From positions 27,455-91,454 of the forward strand of contig NZ_KQ948769.1 in assembly GCF_001514205.1 (NCBI RefSeq): DNA of 64,000 nucleotides. Reading direction: 5' to 3'. Positions 8,203 through 17,014 of this stretch are shown one piece after another. Source of the DNA: Streptomyces griseoruber. GTDB lineage: Bacteria; Actinomycetota; Actinomycetes; Streptomycetales; Streptomycetaceae. Within the stretch, counting starts at the first letter, position 1; every line of letters starts with the position of its first letter. Made by a program: the position numbers and the translations under genes. Below the pieces are notes generated by a model, which saw only the letters and a program-made list of their open reading frames with translations, did not search any database and was not told the origin of the DNA.

Positions 8203-9974
8203 CCGACGACCAGCACGGAGAGGGCGCGCAGCCCCGGAGCGGCGGCCGCTGGGACCCGCTGCCCCAGGGCGACTACGACGACGGGGCCACCGCGTTCGTC
8301 AAGCTCCCCGAGGGCGGCATCGACGCGCTCCTGGCCGCCGACAGCCCGCTCGCCGCGCCCGGTCACGGGTATGTGCCGCCGCAGATAGCGGCCGCGCCCC
8401 CCGCGACGGACGGCACCTGGGCGGCCCCGGCCGGCGCCACCGAGTGGCCCGCGCCGCAGCTGCCGCCGGAGACCTCCGGCGGCGACCGGTTCACGTACAA
8501 CCCGGGCTCGACCGGCCAGTGGAGCTTCACCGACACCTCGGCCGGCCCGGCGGGACCGCACGCGCCGGGCCCGGGCCACGACGTGACCGGCCAGTGGTCG
8601 ATCCCGGTGGCCGGCGGCGATCTGCCCGACGAGTCGGGCGAGTTCACCACGTCGGCCCTGGTCGAGCAGTGGGGCGGCACCCCGCCGGCCACCCTGCCGG
8701 GCGGCGCCGCCGCGCCCTGGGCGACCGGCTCCACCAACGGCGCGGGCCAGAACTGGGCCCAGCAGGCGCAGCACGCCGACCTCCAGGAGACCGGCCGTCC
8801 CGACACCCCCGCGTTCGGGCACGCGCCGGAGCCGGGCGCGTCGCACGACACGGCGCACGAGAGCGCGTACGGGCTGGCCGACGACGCGGCGCACGGCACG
8901 AGCCACACGCCCGCGTACGGCACCGTCCACCCGCCCGCGCCCGACGTCCGGCACACCCCTGCGCACGGCGTCGAGCACACGCCCCCGCACGGGGTGGACC
9001 ACGCCGCGGCGCACACCCTCGACCACGCGCCCGCGGACTCCGCGCCGTCCTCGGCCGACGCGTCCGGCCCGACCGCCCCCGCCGAGGACGCCGTAGAGGC
9101 CGTCGAGGCCGTAGAGGCCCTGGAGGACGTCTCCGAGGCCGAGGGGACCGCCGGGGCCCCCGGAGGCGCCCGCGGTGCCCACGAGCCCGCAGAGGCCGCT
9201 CAGAGCGCCGCCGAGCCCCCCGCCGGACACGACCCGGACGCCGGTCCCCCCGGCTCCGCCGACCCGGCCGGCCACGCGCACGGGGACGCCGCCGACGACA
9301 CCGAAGCGGCGCCCGAGGAGTTCCCCCCGCCCCCGGCGGAGGAACACCCCCTCGCCTCCTACGTCCTGCGCGTCAACGGTTCCGACCGGCCCGTCACCGA
9401 CGCCTGGATCGGCGAGTCGCTGCTCTACGTCCTGCGTGAGCGCCTCGGCCTCGCGGGCGCCAAGGACGGCTGCTCCCAGGGCGAGTGCGGGGCCTGCAAC
9501 GTCCAGGTCGACGGACGGCTCGTCGCCTCCTGCCTGGTCCCGGCCGTCACCACCGCCGGCAGCGAGATCCGCACCGTCGAGGGCCTCGCCGTCGACGGGC
9601 AGCCCTCCGACGTGCAGCGGGCGCTCGCCCGGTGCGGGGCCGTGCAGTGCGGTTTCTGCGTGCCCGGCATGGCGATGACCGTGCACGACCTGCTGGAGGG
9701 CAACCCCGCGCCCACCGAGCTGGAGACCCGCCAGGCCCTGTGCGGCAACCTGTGCCGCTGCTCCGGCTACAAGGGTGTCCTGCGGGCCGTGAAGGACGTC
9801 GTCGCCGAGCGCGAGGCCCAGGCCGAGGCGGACGCGGACGGCGACGAGGCACGTATCCCGCACCAGGCGGGCCCGGGCGCCGGCGGCGTCCACCCGTCGG
9901 CGTTCGAGAACCCGGCACAGCCCCACCCGCACGACCCCGTGTACGGACAGGGCCAGGACGGAGGCCAGGCGTGA
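8199..9974 (+). CDS. Xanthine dehydrogenase-type 2Fe-2S subunit with a long low-complexity N-terminus
   Basis: The iron-sulfur subunit of the same molybdenum hydroxylase, 591 residues. Only the last 210 or so residues form the enzyme part: the plant-type 2Fe-2S cluster motif GCSQGECGACNV with a fourth cysteine in ASCLVPA, and the second cluster motif QCGFCVPGM with CGNLCRCSGY. Ordinary small subunits are 150-200 residues. The first 380 or so residues here are Pro/Ala/Gly/His rich, contain repeated TGQWS and HTPAHG-like phrases, and look disordered. GTG 8199 overlaps the previous stop by four bases. The extension keeps strong third-position G/C bias and stays in frame, so it is translated. Confidence 0.9.
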   Translation: MTDDQHGEGAQPRSGGRWDPLPQGDYDDGATAFVKLPEGGIDALLAADSPLAAPGHGYVPPQIAAAPPATDGTWAAPAGATEWPAPQLPPETSGGDRFTYNPGSTGQWSFTDTSAGPAGPHAPGPGHDVTGQWSIPVAGGDLPDESGEFTTSALVEQWGGTPPATLPGGAAAPWATGSTNGAGQNWAQQAQHADLQETGRPDTPAFGHAPEPGASHDTAHESAYGLADDAAHGTSHTPAYGTVHPPAPDVRHTPAHGVEHTPPHGVDHAAAHTLDHAPADSAPSSADASGPTAPAEDAVEAVEAVEALEDVSEAEGTAGAPGGARGAHEPAEAAQSAAEPPAGHDPDAGPPGSADPAGHAHGDAADDTEAAPEEFPPPPAEEHPLASYVLRVNGSDRPVTDAWIGESLLYVLRERLGLAGAKDGCSQGECGACNVQVDGRLVASCLVPAVTTAGSEIRTVEGLAVDGQPSDVQRALARCGAVQCGFCVPGMAMTVHDLLEGNPAPTELETRQALCGNLCRCSGYKGVLRAVKDVVAEREAQAEADADGDEARIPHQAGPGAGGVHPSAFENPAQPHPHDPVYGQGQDGGQA

Positions 9975-12280
9975 GCAACGAAGCAGCCACCGTGACGACC
10001 ACCGCGGAGGCCGCCCCGGGCCCCGAGCCGATCCCGCACGGCCTCGGTGCCTCCCTGCAGCCCGCCGACGCGCGCGCCAAGACGGAGGGCACCTTCCCGT
10101 ACGCCGCCGACCTGTGGGCCGAGGGCCTGCTGTGGGCGGCCGTGCTGCGCTCCCCGCACCCGCGCGCGCGGATCGTGTCGATCGACACCTCCCACGCGCG
10201 CGAGATGCCCGGCGTGCGCGCCGTCGTCACCCACGAGGACGTCCCCGGCAGCCCGGTGCACGGCCGCGGCAAGGCCGACCGGCCCGTGTTCGCCTCCGAG
10301 GTCGTACGCCATCACGGCGAGCCCATCGCGGCCGTCGCCGCCGACCACCCGGACACCGCGCGGATGGCCGCCGCGGCCGTCATCGTCGAGTACGAGGTGC
10401 TCGACCCGGTGACCGACCCCGAGCTGGCGTTCGAGGCCGACGCGCTGCACCCCGACGGCAACCTGATCCGGCACATCCCGCTGCACCACGGCGACCAGAG
10501 CGCGGCCGGCGAGATCGTCGTCGAGGGCCAGTACCGCATCGGCCGCGCCGACCCCGCCCCCATCGGCGCCGAGGCCGGACTCGCCGTGCCCCGCCCCGAC
10601 GGCGGCGTCGAGCTCTATCTGGCCTCCACCGACCCGCACACCGACCGCGACACCGCCGCGGCCGTCTACGGCCTGGCACCCGATCGGGTGAAGATCGTCG
10701 TCACCGGGGTGCCGGGCGCGACGGCCGACCGCGAGGACCAGGGCTTCCAGCTCCCGCTCGGTCTGCTGGCCCTGAAGACCGGCTGCCCGGTGAAGCTCAC
10801 GGCGACCCGCGAGGAGTCCTTCCTCGGCCACGTCCACCGCCACCCGACGCTGCTGCGCTACCGCCACCACGCCGACGCCGAGGGCCGGCTGATCAAGGTC
10901 GAGGCCCAGATCCTGCTGGACGCGGGCGCCTACGCCGACACCTCCGCCGAGGCGCTCGCCGCCGCCGTCTCCTTCGCCTGCGGCCCGTACGTCGTCCCGA
11001 ACGCCTTCATCGAGGGCTGGGCCGTGCGCACCAACAACCCCCCGTCGGGCCATGTGCGCGGCGAGGGCGCGATGCAGGTGTGCGCCGCCTACGAGGCGCA
11101 GATGGACAAGCTGGCGAAGAGACTCGGGCTCGACCCGGCCGAGCTGCGGATGCGCAACGTCATGGCGACCGGCGACGTCCTGCCCACCGGCCAGACCGTG
11201 ACCTGCCCGGCGCCGGTCGCCGAACTCCTCCAGGCCGTCCGGGAGTACCCGCTGCCGCCGCTCCCCAAGGACACCCCCGAGGAGGAGTGGCTGCTGCCCG
11301 GCGGCCCCGAGGGCGCGGGCGAACCGGGCGCGGTGCGCCGGGGCGTGGGCTACGGCCTCGGCATGGTGCACATGCTCGGCGCGGAGGGCGCCGACGAGGT
11401 CTCCACGGCGACCGTGAAGGTCCAGGACGGCGTCGCGACGGTCCTGTGCGCGGCGGTGGAGACCGGCCAGGGCTTCACCACCCTGGCCCGCCAGATCGTC
11501 CAGGAGACCCTCGGCATCGAAGAGGTGCACGTCGCGCCCGTGGACACCGACCAGCCCCCCGCCGGCGCGGGCTGCCGGGGCCGGCACACCTGGGTCTCCG
11601 GCGGCGCGGTGGAACGCGCGGCCAGGATGGTCCGCACCCAGCTCCTGCAACCCCTCGCGCACAAGTTCGGCATGTCCACCGAGCTGCTGCAGATCACCGA
11701 CGGCAAGATCACCTCGTACGACGGCGTGCTGTCGACGACGGTCGCCGAGGAACTGCACGGCAAGGAGCTGTGGGCGACGGCCCAGTGCCGCCCGCACCCG
11801 ACCGAGCCGCTGGACGGCGCGGGCCAGGGCGACGCGTTCGTGGGCATGGCGTTCTGCGCGGTCCGCGCGGTCGTCGACGTCGACATCGAGATCGGTTCGG
11901 TGCGGGTCGTGGAACTGGCGGTCGCCCAGGACGTCGGCCGGATCCTCAACCCGGCGCAGCTCGCGGCGAGGATCGAGGCGGGCGTCACCCAGGGCGTGGG
12001 CATCGCGCTCACCGAGAACCTGCGCACCCCGCGCGGTCTGATCCGCCACCCCGACCTCACCGGCTACGCCCTCCCCACGGCTCTCGACGCCCCGGACATC
12101 CGGATCGTCAGACTCGTCGAGGAACGGGACGTGGTCGCCCCCTTCGGGGCGAAGGCGGCCAGCGCGGTCCCGGTGGTGACGTCCCCGGCGGCCATCGCGT
12201 CCGCCGTGCGCGCCGCGACGGGCCGCCCCGTCAACCGCCTCCCGATCCGCCCCCAGGCCGCGGTGGTGACGGGCCAGTGA
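9971..12280 (+). CDS. Xanthine dehydrogenase-type molybdopterin subunit
   Basis: The large, molybdenum-cofactor subunit, 769 residues. It starts at GTG 9971, overlapping the previous stop. The alpha/beta hammerhead domain (YAADLWAEGLLWAAVLRSPHPRA) is followed by the Mo-binding domains, including the GHVRGEGAMQ segment and a C-terminal AVAQDVGRILNP motif, in which DVG/NP contacts are typical. The true substrate cannot be read from the sequence. Xanthine/hypoxanthine is the usual guess, but aldehyde oxidase-type activity is equally possible. It forms an operon with the two genes before it and the 38-residue membrane protein after it. Confidence 0.9.
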   Translation: MSNEAATVTTTAEAAPGPEPIPHGLGASLQPADARAKTEGTFPYAADLWAEGLLWAAVLRSPHPRARIVSIDTSHAREMPGVRAVVTHEDVPGSPVHGRGKADRPVFASEVVRHHGEPIAAVAADHPDTARMAAAAVIVEYEVLDPVTDPELAFEADALHPDGNLIRHIPLHHGDQSAAGEIVVEGQYRIGRADPAPIGAEAGLAVPRPDGGVELYLASTDPHTDRDTAAAVYGLAPDRVKIVVTGVPGATADREDQGFQLPLGLLALKTGCPVKLTATREESFLGHVHRHPTLLRYRHHADAEGRLIKVEAQILLDAGAYADTSAEALAAAVSFACGPYVVPNAFIEGWAVRTNNPPSGHVRGEGAMQVCAAYEAQMDKLAKRLGLDPAELRMRNVMATGDVLPTGQTVTCPAPVAELLQAVREYPLPPLPKDTPEEEWLLPGGPEGAGEPGAVRRGVGYGLGMVHMLGAEGADEVSTATVKVQDGVATVLCAAVETGQGFTTLARQIVQETLGIEEVHVAPVDTDQPPAGAGCRGRHTWVSGGAVERAARMVRTQLLQPLAHKFGMSTELLQITDGKITSYDGVLSTTVAEELHGKELWATAQCRPHPTEPLDGAGQGDAFVGMAFCAVRAVVDVDIEIGSVRVVELAVAQDVGRILNPAQLAARIEAGVTQGVGIALTENLRTPRGLIRHPDLTGYALPTALDAPDIRIVRLVEERDVVAPFGAKAASAVPVVTSPAAIASAVRAATGRPVNRLPIRPQAAVVTGQ

Positions 12281-12393
12281 GCGATCCGCAGCGCTACGAA
12301 CCCCCGCCGAGCGTGGGCAAACTGCTGCTGTGGATCCTGGTGTTCGCGGTGGCGGCGCTGGCCGTGGTGCTGGGCGGCGTCTACCTCACGTGA
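12277..12393 (+). CDS. 38-residue single-pass membrane protein
   Basis: GTG 12277 overlaps the stop of the molybdopterin subunit by four bases. The product is 38 residues: a short soluble head (SDPQRYEPPPSVGK), one hydrophobic segment LLLWILVFAVAALAVVLGG, and a C-terminal VYLT. The tight overlap and the clean membrane helix support a real gene. It may anchor or organise the hydroxylase at the membrane; this is inference from position only. Confidence 0.75.
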   Translation: MSDPQRYEPPPSVGKLLLWILVFAVAALAVVLGGVYLT

Positions 12394-12403
12394 CGGGCTT
12401 CCC

Positions 12404-12730
12404 GGAGCGAAGGGCGTCGTCCTCGTCACCGGAGTGATGGCGTCCGGGAAGTCCACGGTCGCCGAGGCGCCGGTGGCACGGCTGCCGAGGGCCGCCCCTG
12501 TGCGCGGGGACGCCTTCCGCCGGACGATCGTCTCCGGCCGTCGTGCCGGACGTGGTCCTCGGCCCCGCCCTGCCGGCCTACGTCGGACTCGTCCGCGCCC
12601 GCCCGCTGCACGTGGCCGTCCGGGCGCCGGACCCGACGGCGGTGGCCGCCGGGAGGCCGGCCGGGACAAGACCGGGTACGGGGTGGTCGAGGCGATTCCG
12701 GCGGGAAGGGAACGCGCCAGGGTGGTTTGA
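12404..12730 (+). pseudogene. Broken P-loop phosphotransferase/kinase gene
   Basis: Conceptual translation shows fragments of one small P-loop kinase-like protein in three frames. The first runs GVVLVTGVMASGKSTVAE, a clear Walker A, to about 12540. The second frame reads VVLGPALPAYVGLVRARPLHV to about 12650. The third reads EAGRDKTGYGVVEAIP to the stop at 12728. At least two frameshifts and a loss of the middle and C-terminal parts are needed to explain this. It resembles the AAA/chloramphenicol phosphotransferase-like proteins common in Streptomyces (from memory). No start codon with a good ribosome-binding site remains. Confidence 0.75.
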
Positions 12731-12856
12731 CGTCTCTTCAGTGTGGGCTGCTGCTGCCGCCCGGGGCGTCGTCGCAGGTCGGGGCCATTGTCAGTGGGCC
12801 CGCGTAGGCTGCGGAGCAGTGGGACGGCGCACGCACCTTTCACGCACGGGGGACCG

Positions 12857-14053
12857 ATGAGCACGGCCAGGAGCACCACCACGATCGTTTTCACCGATGA
12901 CGAGCTGAACCCCTACGTCACGCACGCCGCGACGCGCCGCTGGCTGACCGGGCCCGGACTGCCGGGCGAGGGCGGCCTGCTGACGTTCGAGGCGCTGCGC
13001 ACGGACGGCCTGCGCACGGTCGCCGACTCCACCGGCGACCCCGAGGGCCGGCTGGCGGCGGAGCTGCGCGACCGCCTGGTGATAGGCGGCATCCTGGGCA
13101 CCGACGGCCGCGAGCGGGAGTCCGTCCTGCTGGACGGCACGACGGGCGAGATCTCCACGACGTACTTCCTGCACGACCGCCCCGACCTGATGGACACCCG
13201 CCCCCTGGCGCCCTCCCTGGAGAAGCTGCTGCGCTTCGCGACCGCTGTCGACGAACTCGCCGCCCTGCGCGGCCAGTTCGCCTCCTACGCGGGCCGGCTG
13301 GGCCCGCAGGCGGTCGCCGAGGCGAGCCGGCAGCTCCTCGCCGTGTTCGAGGAGGGGGCGGCCGGCGACGGGACCGGCCTCTTCTGGAAGCTGGCCGCCG
13401 TGATCCGCCCGCTCGCCCTGGTGGCCGGCCCCGGCACCGCGTCCGGACTGGCCCTGGACCTGCCGCCCCGCCTCCTGGAGGACGAGTTCGGCGGCGGCGA
13501 GGTCGCCCGCTTCGAGGACGTCGACTGCCCGAAGGCCCTCACCCACGCCCCGACCCGCCGTTTCCTGCGCGAGGTGGGCCTGCCGGAGGAGGTCGTCTGG
13601 TTCTCGCTGGAGACGGACATGCCGTTGCAGACCCTCGCCGAGTACTGCGCCGACGCCTACGAGGGCGTCCTCACCGACGAGCGGCTCCCGCTGAACGCGG
13701 ACCGGCTGATCCGCCTCGGCCATCTCCTCGAGGACACCAGCCTGGTCGTCGACGGCGACTCGGGCGCGGTGCTCAGCTGGAGCGAGCCCGACCTCGCCCT
13801 GCGCCCGCTCAACGCCGATGTCTCCACCCTGGCGTTCACCCTCTGGCTGATACGCCGGGAGAAGGCCCTGGACGCGGTCCACGACCTCACCGAGGCCTAC
13901 GACCAGCTCGCCGAGACGATGTGCCGCACCCTGGCCGCCGTCGACCCGGTCGCCTGCGACCCGACCCCGAACACCCCCACCGACGACGGCTGGCGCTACT
14001 GGCCGGGGATGTTCGAGGACGAGCCGGGCGGCGGACTCTGCGCCGACGTCTAG
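12857..14053 (+). CDS. Duplicated SUKH-4-like protein
   Basis: A 398-residue protein made of two related halves. The N half contains NPYVTHAATRRWLTGPGLP and the C half CPKALTHAPTRRFLREVGLP; each is followed by a similar alpha/beta region with Leu/Asp patterns near its end. This is the arrangement of SUKH-4 (SMI1/KNR4-related) proteins, which in other bacteria often act as immunity proteins against nuclease or deaminase toxins (established for the superfamily). No toxin gene is adjacent, so a housekeeping or orphan role is possible. ATG 12857 has a GGGGGA just upstream. Confidence in the duplication is higher than in the family name. Confidence 0.75.
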   Translation: MSTARSTTTIVFTDDELNPYVTHAATRRWLTGPGLPGEGGLLTFEALRTDGLRTVADSTGDPEGRLAAELRDRLVIGGILGTDGRERESVLLDGTTGEISTTYFLHDRPDLMDTRPLAPSLEKLLRFATAVDELAALRGQFASYAGRLGPQAVAEASRQLLAVFEEGAAGDGTGLFWKLAAVIRPLALVAGPGTASGLALDLPPRLLEDEFGGGEVARFEDVDCPKALTHAPTRRFLREVGLPEEVVWFSLETDMPLQTLAEYCADAYEGVLTDERLPLNADRLIRLGHLLEDTSLVVDGDSGAVLSWSEPDLALRPLNADVSTLAFTLWLIRREKALDAVHDLTEAYDQLAETMCRTLAAVDPVACDPTPNTPTDDGWRYWPGMFEDEPGGGLCADV

Positions 14054-14092
14054 ACCCTTCCAGGCCCTGGCTTCAGGCCCTGGCGACAGGCC

Positions 14093-16525
14093 CTAGTGGC
14101 GGCACCCGGTGACGTCGATCCGCACGATCTGCGGGTCGTGGTCGCTGGCCTGGTCGGCGAACTCGGCGTTGAGGTGCACCACGTCGTAGTCGTAGCGGGT
14201 GACGGCCGGGCTCGTCAGGATGTGGTCCAGGGTCTGCGAGTTGCCGTCGTACACATAGGTGTAGCGCTCGGCGGCCGGCAGGGTGGTGATCAGCGGGGTG
14301 AGGACCTTGCCGTCGGTGAGCGTGCCGACGGTCCGGGAGAACTCGTAGTCGTTGAGGTCGCCGAGGACCACCGCCTTGGCGTTCTTGTCGGCGGCGAGCA
14401 GCGACTTCACGAAGGTGTTCACCTCGGCCGCCTGCGCCTGACGCTGGGTCTCGGAGCTTCGGGCCGGCGGCTGGTAGCGGCCGTGCAGGGGCTGGTCGCC
14501 GCCCTTGGAGGTGAAGTGGTTGGCGATCACGAACACGGACTCGCCGTGGAAGACGAACTCACCGACCAGCGGCTTGCGGCTGCTGCTCCAGGCGTCGCTC
14601 GTCGGGTCGATCCGGCCGGGGGAGTAGGTGAGGTGCACCCCCTTGCGTGACTTCACCACGCTCGTGCCCGTGGTCGCGTCCCCGCCGGCCCGGTCGGTGA
14701 AGGAGACGCGCTTGGGGTTGAACAGGAAGACCTGACGGATGTTGCCGCCGGGCTCGCCGCCGTCCTGGTCGTTGGTGGGGGCGATGTAGCGCCACCGGTA
14801 GCGGGGGCCGCCGGCCGCGCGGATGGCGTCGGTGAAGCGGGTGAGGGTGGCCTCGGAGGTGACCGTGCCGTCGTCCGTGGCGCCGTTGTCGTCCTGGATC
14901 TCCTCCAGGGCGACGATGTCGGGCGAGCTGAGGTTGACCGCGACGCCCTGGGCGAGCCGGTCGAACTTCGTCTGGTCGTCCAGCGCGTCCAGGTTCTCCA
15001 CGTTGTAGGTGGCGACGGCCAGCTCGTCGCCCTTCTGGCGGCGGGTCACCTCCTGCTTCAGCCCGTGGTCGACGCGGGTTCCGAGCTGGGTGGCCTGGAC
15101 GTTGTAGCCGCCGTAGGTGGAGTAGTCGAGGGGGCCGGCGGTGGTGCCGGACAGCTCGTCACCGACGTCGGCGGCCGGGGAGGCGGCGGTGTCGAGCGAC
15201 ATCACCTCGATCCGCCCGGTGTTCGGCTGGTCGTAGGAGGAGTACAGGGTGCCGCCGCGCACGGTCGGGTTCTCGTCGGGCTTGACGGTCACCCACATCT
15301 CGCCGTACGAGTTGGCGGCGCCGACGACCCGCGCGTCGGAGAACGCGACCCGCATGCCCTCGTTCGCCTCGTAGAAGTCCTGGGCGTACACGCCCGGTTC
15401 GAGGGCGAGGGACTCGATGCTGCCGCCGCCGGCGGTGGGGATGTAGGCGGACGGCACGCTCGTGGCGTCCAGGGTCACGGCGGCGGGCAGGGCGTTGCCG
15501 CTGGACAGCACGGTCGCCGTAGGACCGGTGAGCTCGGTGACGGACTGGCTGGTGCTGCTCGGGTAGTACTCGCTGACCTTGCCGCTGACCAGCACCGAGT
15601 CACCGACCGCGACGGTGGGGGTGACGGAGCCGGTGTAGACGAACACACCCTCGCTGGTGCGGGGGTCGGAGTCGGCGGCCGGGTCCTGGATCCAGTACCC
15701 CTTGGACCCGGAGGTCCGGACGCCGGTGACGATGCCCGGGACCCGGGTGACGGTCTGTCCGGCGAGCGGGGAGAGACGGGTGGTGCCCTGGATGTCGTGG
15801 ATGCGGACGGTGCCCGGCTGGGTGGGGTCGTCGCCCCCGCCACCCCCGTCACCGTCGCCCGAACCGGGGGTCTGCCCCGCCGAGTTGACGGGGGAGGGCG
15901 CCCCGGCGGTGAGGTCGGCGGCGTTGTCGTCGGTGTCGGCGAGGGAGGTGCCGCGGGCCACGGAGGCGGTGTTGGAGGCCCCGGTGACCGGCCCGCTGCC
16001 CTCCCGGACGACCGCCGTGCCGTACCCCACGAGGTCCACGATCCGGCTGTCGGCGGCGCAGTCGGCGGCGGTCTTGCAGGTCAGCGCGGTCGTACCGGAC
16101 ACCAGCGCGAGGGTGCCGCTGGTGGCGCTCATGGCGATGGTGCCGGTGGCGTCGGCGGTCGGCAGGGCGGTCGTCCCCCCGGACCCCGCAGCCTCGGCGA
16201 CGAGGAACCGCCCGCCCGGCGCGACGGACCCGCTGAGCGTGGTCACCTGCCACGTCGAGGAGGAGGACGGCGAACCGGGCAGGTACTGCACGCTGTACCC
16301 GCTCAGGTCGTAGGCCGCCGACCCCGCGTTGCCGAGTTCGACGAAGTCCCGGGTCAGGGTCGCCCCCGAGTTGCCGCCACCGCCGTACACCTCGGAGATC
16401 ACCGCCGAGGCGGACGGCGTCGCGTACGCGGCGGGGAGGGAGATGATGGCGAACGTACTGGCCACACCCACGGATATCAGGGTGTTGACGCTGCGGCGGG
16501 GTCTGCTCCCCGCGGTTCTGGACAC
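14093..16525 (-). CDS. Secreted multi-domain nuclease (ExeM/NucH-like)
   Basis: An 810-residue exported protein. A signal peptide (SVNTLISVGVASTFAIISLPAAYA, cut after about residue 36) is followed by a lamin-tail domain (about 40-170, SAVISEVYGGGGNSG) and a Gly/Asp linker. An OB-fold-like region comes next (about 250-330, TRVPGIVTGVRTSGSKGYWIQDP), and then an endonuclease/exonuclease/phosphatase domain from about 510, with VATYNVENLD, VALEEIQDDNG, VVLGDLNDYE and a terminal SDHDPQ. The order is that of bacterial extracellular nucleases ExeM/NucH. GTG 16525 has GAGGAG nine bases upstream. Extracellular nucleic acid breakdown would supply phosphate and nucleosides; I could not confirm a PHO box. 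Confidence 0.9.
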   Translation of the reverse strand: MSRTAGSRPRRSVNTLISVGVASTFAIISLPAAYATPSASAVISEVYGGGGNSGATLTRDFVELGNAGSAAYDLSGYSVQYLPGSPSSSSTWQVTTLSGSVAPGGRFLVAEAAGSGGTTALPTADATGTIAMSATSGTLALVSGTTALTCKTAADCAADSRIVDLVGYGTAVVREGSGPVTGASNTASVARGTSLADTDDNAADLTAGAPSPVNSAGQTPGSGDGDGGGGGDDPTQPGTVRIHDIQGTTRLSPLAGQTVTRVPGIVTGVRTSGSKGYWIQDPAADSDPRTSEGVFVYTGSVTPTVAVGDSVLVSGKVSEYYPSSTSQSVTELTGPTATVLSSGNALPAAVTLDATSVPSAYIPTAGGGSIESLALEPGVYAQDFYEANEGMRVAFSDARVVGAANSYGEMWVTVKPDENPTVRGGTLYSSYDQPNTGRIEVMSLDTAASPAADVGDELSGTTAGPLDYSTYGGYNVQATQLGTRVDHGLKQEVTRRQKGDELAVATYNVENLDALDDQTKFDRLAQGVAVNLSSPDIVALEEIQDDNGATDDGTVTSEATLTRFTDAIRAAGGPRYRWRYIAPTNDQDGGEPGGNIRQVFLFNPKRVSFTDRAGGDATTGTSVVKSRKGVHLTYSPGRIDPTSDAWSSSRKPLVGEFVFHGESVFVIANHFTSKGGDQPLHGRYQPPARSSETQRQAQAAEVNTFVKSLLAADKNAKAVVLGDLNDYEFSRTVGTLTDGKVLTPLITTLPAAERYTYVYDGNSQTLDHILTSPAVTRYDYDVVHLNAEFADQASDHDPQIVRIDVTGCRH

Positions 16526-16688
16526 GCTGGCGGTCTCCTCGTACGTCGTCGGTACGGCCGGGTTCGTGCATGCTGTGGGGGTCGGCTCAAGTTACGCGCG
16601 TAGAGGAAGGGTCGCCAAGGGGGCGGAGGTTAAATCCGGGGAACAGTAAGGGGTTTGGGCACCGGGTACGGCGGCCGAAGGACCGACG

Positions 16689-16728
16689 GCCGTAGGGCCG
16701 GCCACTGGCAAGTGGCCGGCCCTACGGC
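16689..16728 (-). terminator. Very stable hairpin behind tRNA-Cys
   Basis: A perfect 18-bp stem (16689-16706 with 16711-16728) closes a GGCA loop, 8 bases beyond the 3' end of the tRNA. It is the likely end of the tRNA transcript. Confidence 0.85.
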
Positions 16729-16736
16729 GGTGTGGG

Positions 16737-16808
16737 AGGCCGTGGCGGGAATTGAACCCACGTACCTCGCTTTGCAGGCGAGTCCCTAAGCCACTCGGGC
16801 ACACGGCC
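16737..16808 (-). tRNA. tRNA-Cys (anticodon GCA)
   Basis: Read on the reverse strand, a 72-base cloverleaf starts with acceptor strand GGCCGTG pairing with CACGGCC and has discriminator T. The anticodon stem CTCGC/GCGAG encloses the loop CTGCAAA with anticodon GCA. The T arm is GTGGG TTCAATT CCCGC-like. The CCA end is not encoded. The U73 discriminator fits the cysteine identity set. Confidence 0.97.
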
Positions 16809-17014
16809 GGGTCGGGAGCGGGAGGTCGAGGCCCGTTCCGTCGCGGTGAGATGACCGTACGGGCGGGGCGGAGGGCGGCTCAAGGGGGACGGCGGCGCTG
16901 CAACGAGGCTGCCATGCTGCGTTCACGAACCGGGGGGCGTACGACCAAGGAGGGAGACGGAGGTCCGTCTTCTGACAGGGGTCAATGTCAGTGGCGGACC
17001 TTACGCTTGCGGGC

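Noticed and set aside
7521..9932. A reverse-strand reading frame of 803 codons opposite the hydroxylase genes
   Set aside because: Gly/Val/Arg-rich nonsense opposite subunits with clear cluster and FAD motifs.
16526..16680. PHO box upstream of the secreted nuclease
   Set aside because: Only a loose ATTTAACC-like match exists; no two 11-bp direct repeats of the PhoP type could be seen.
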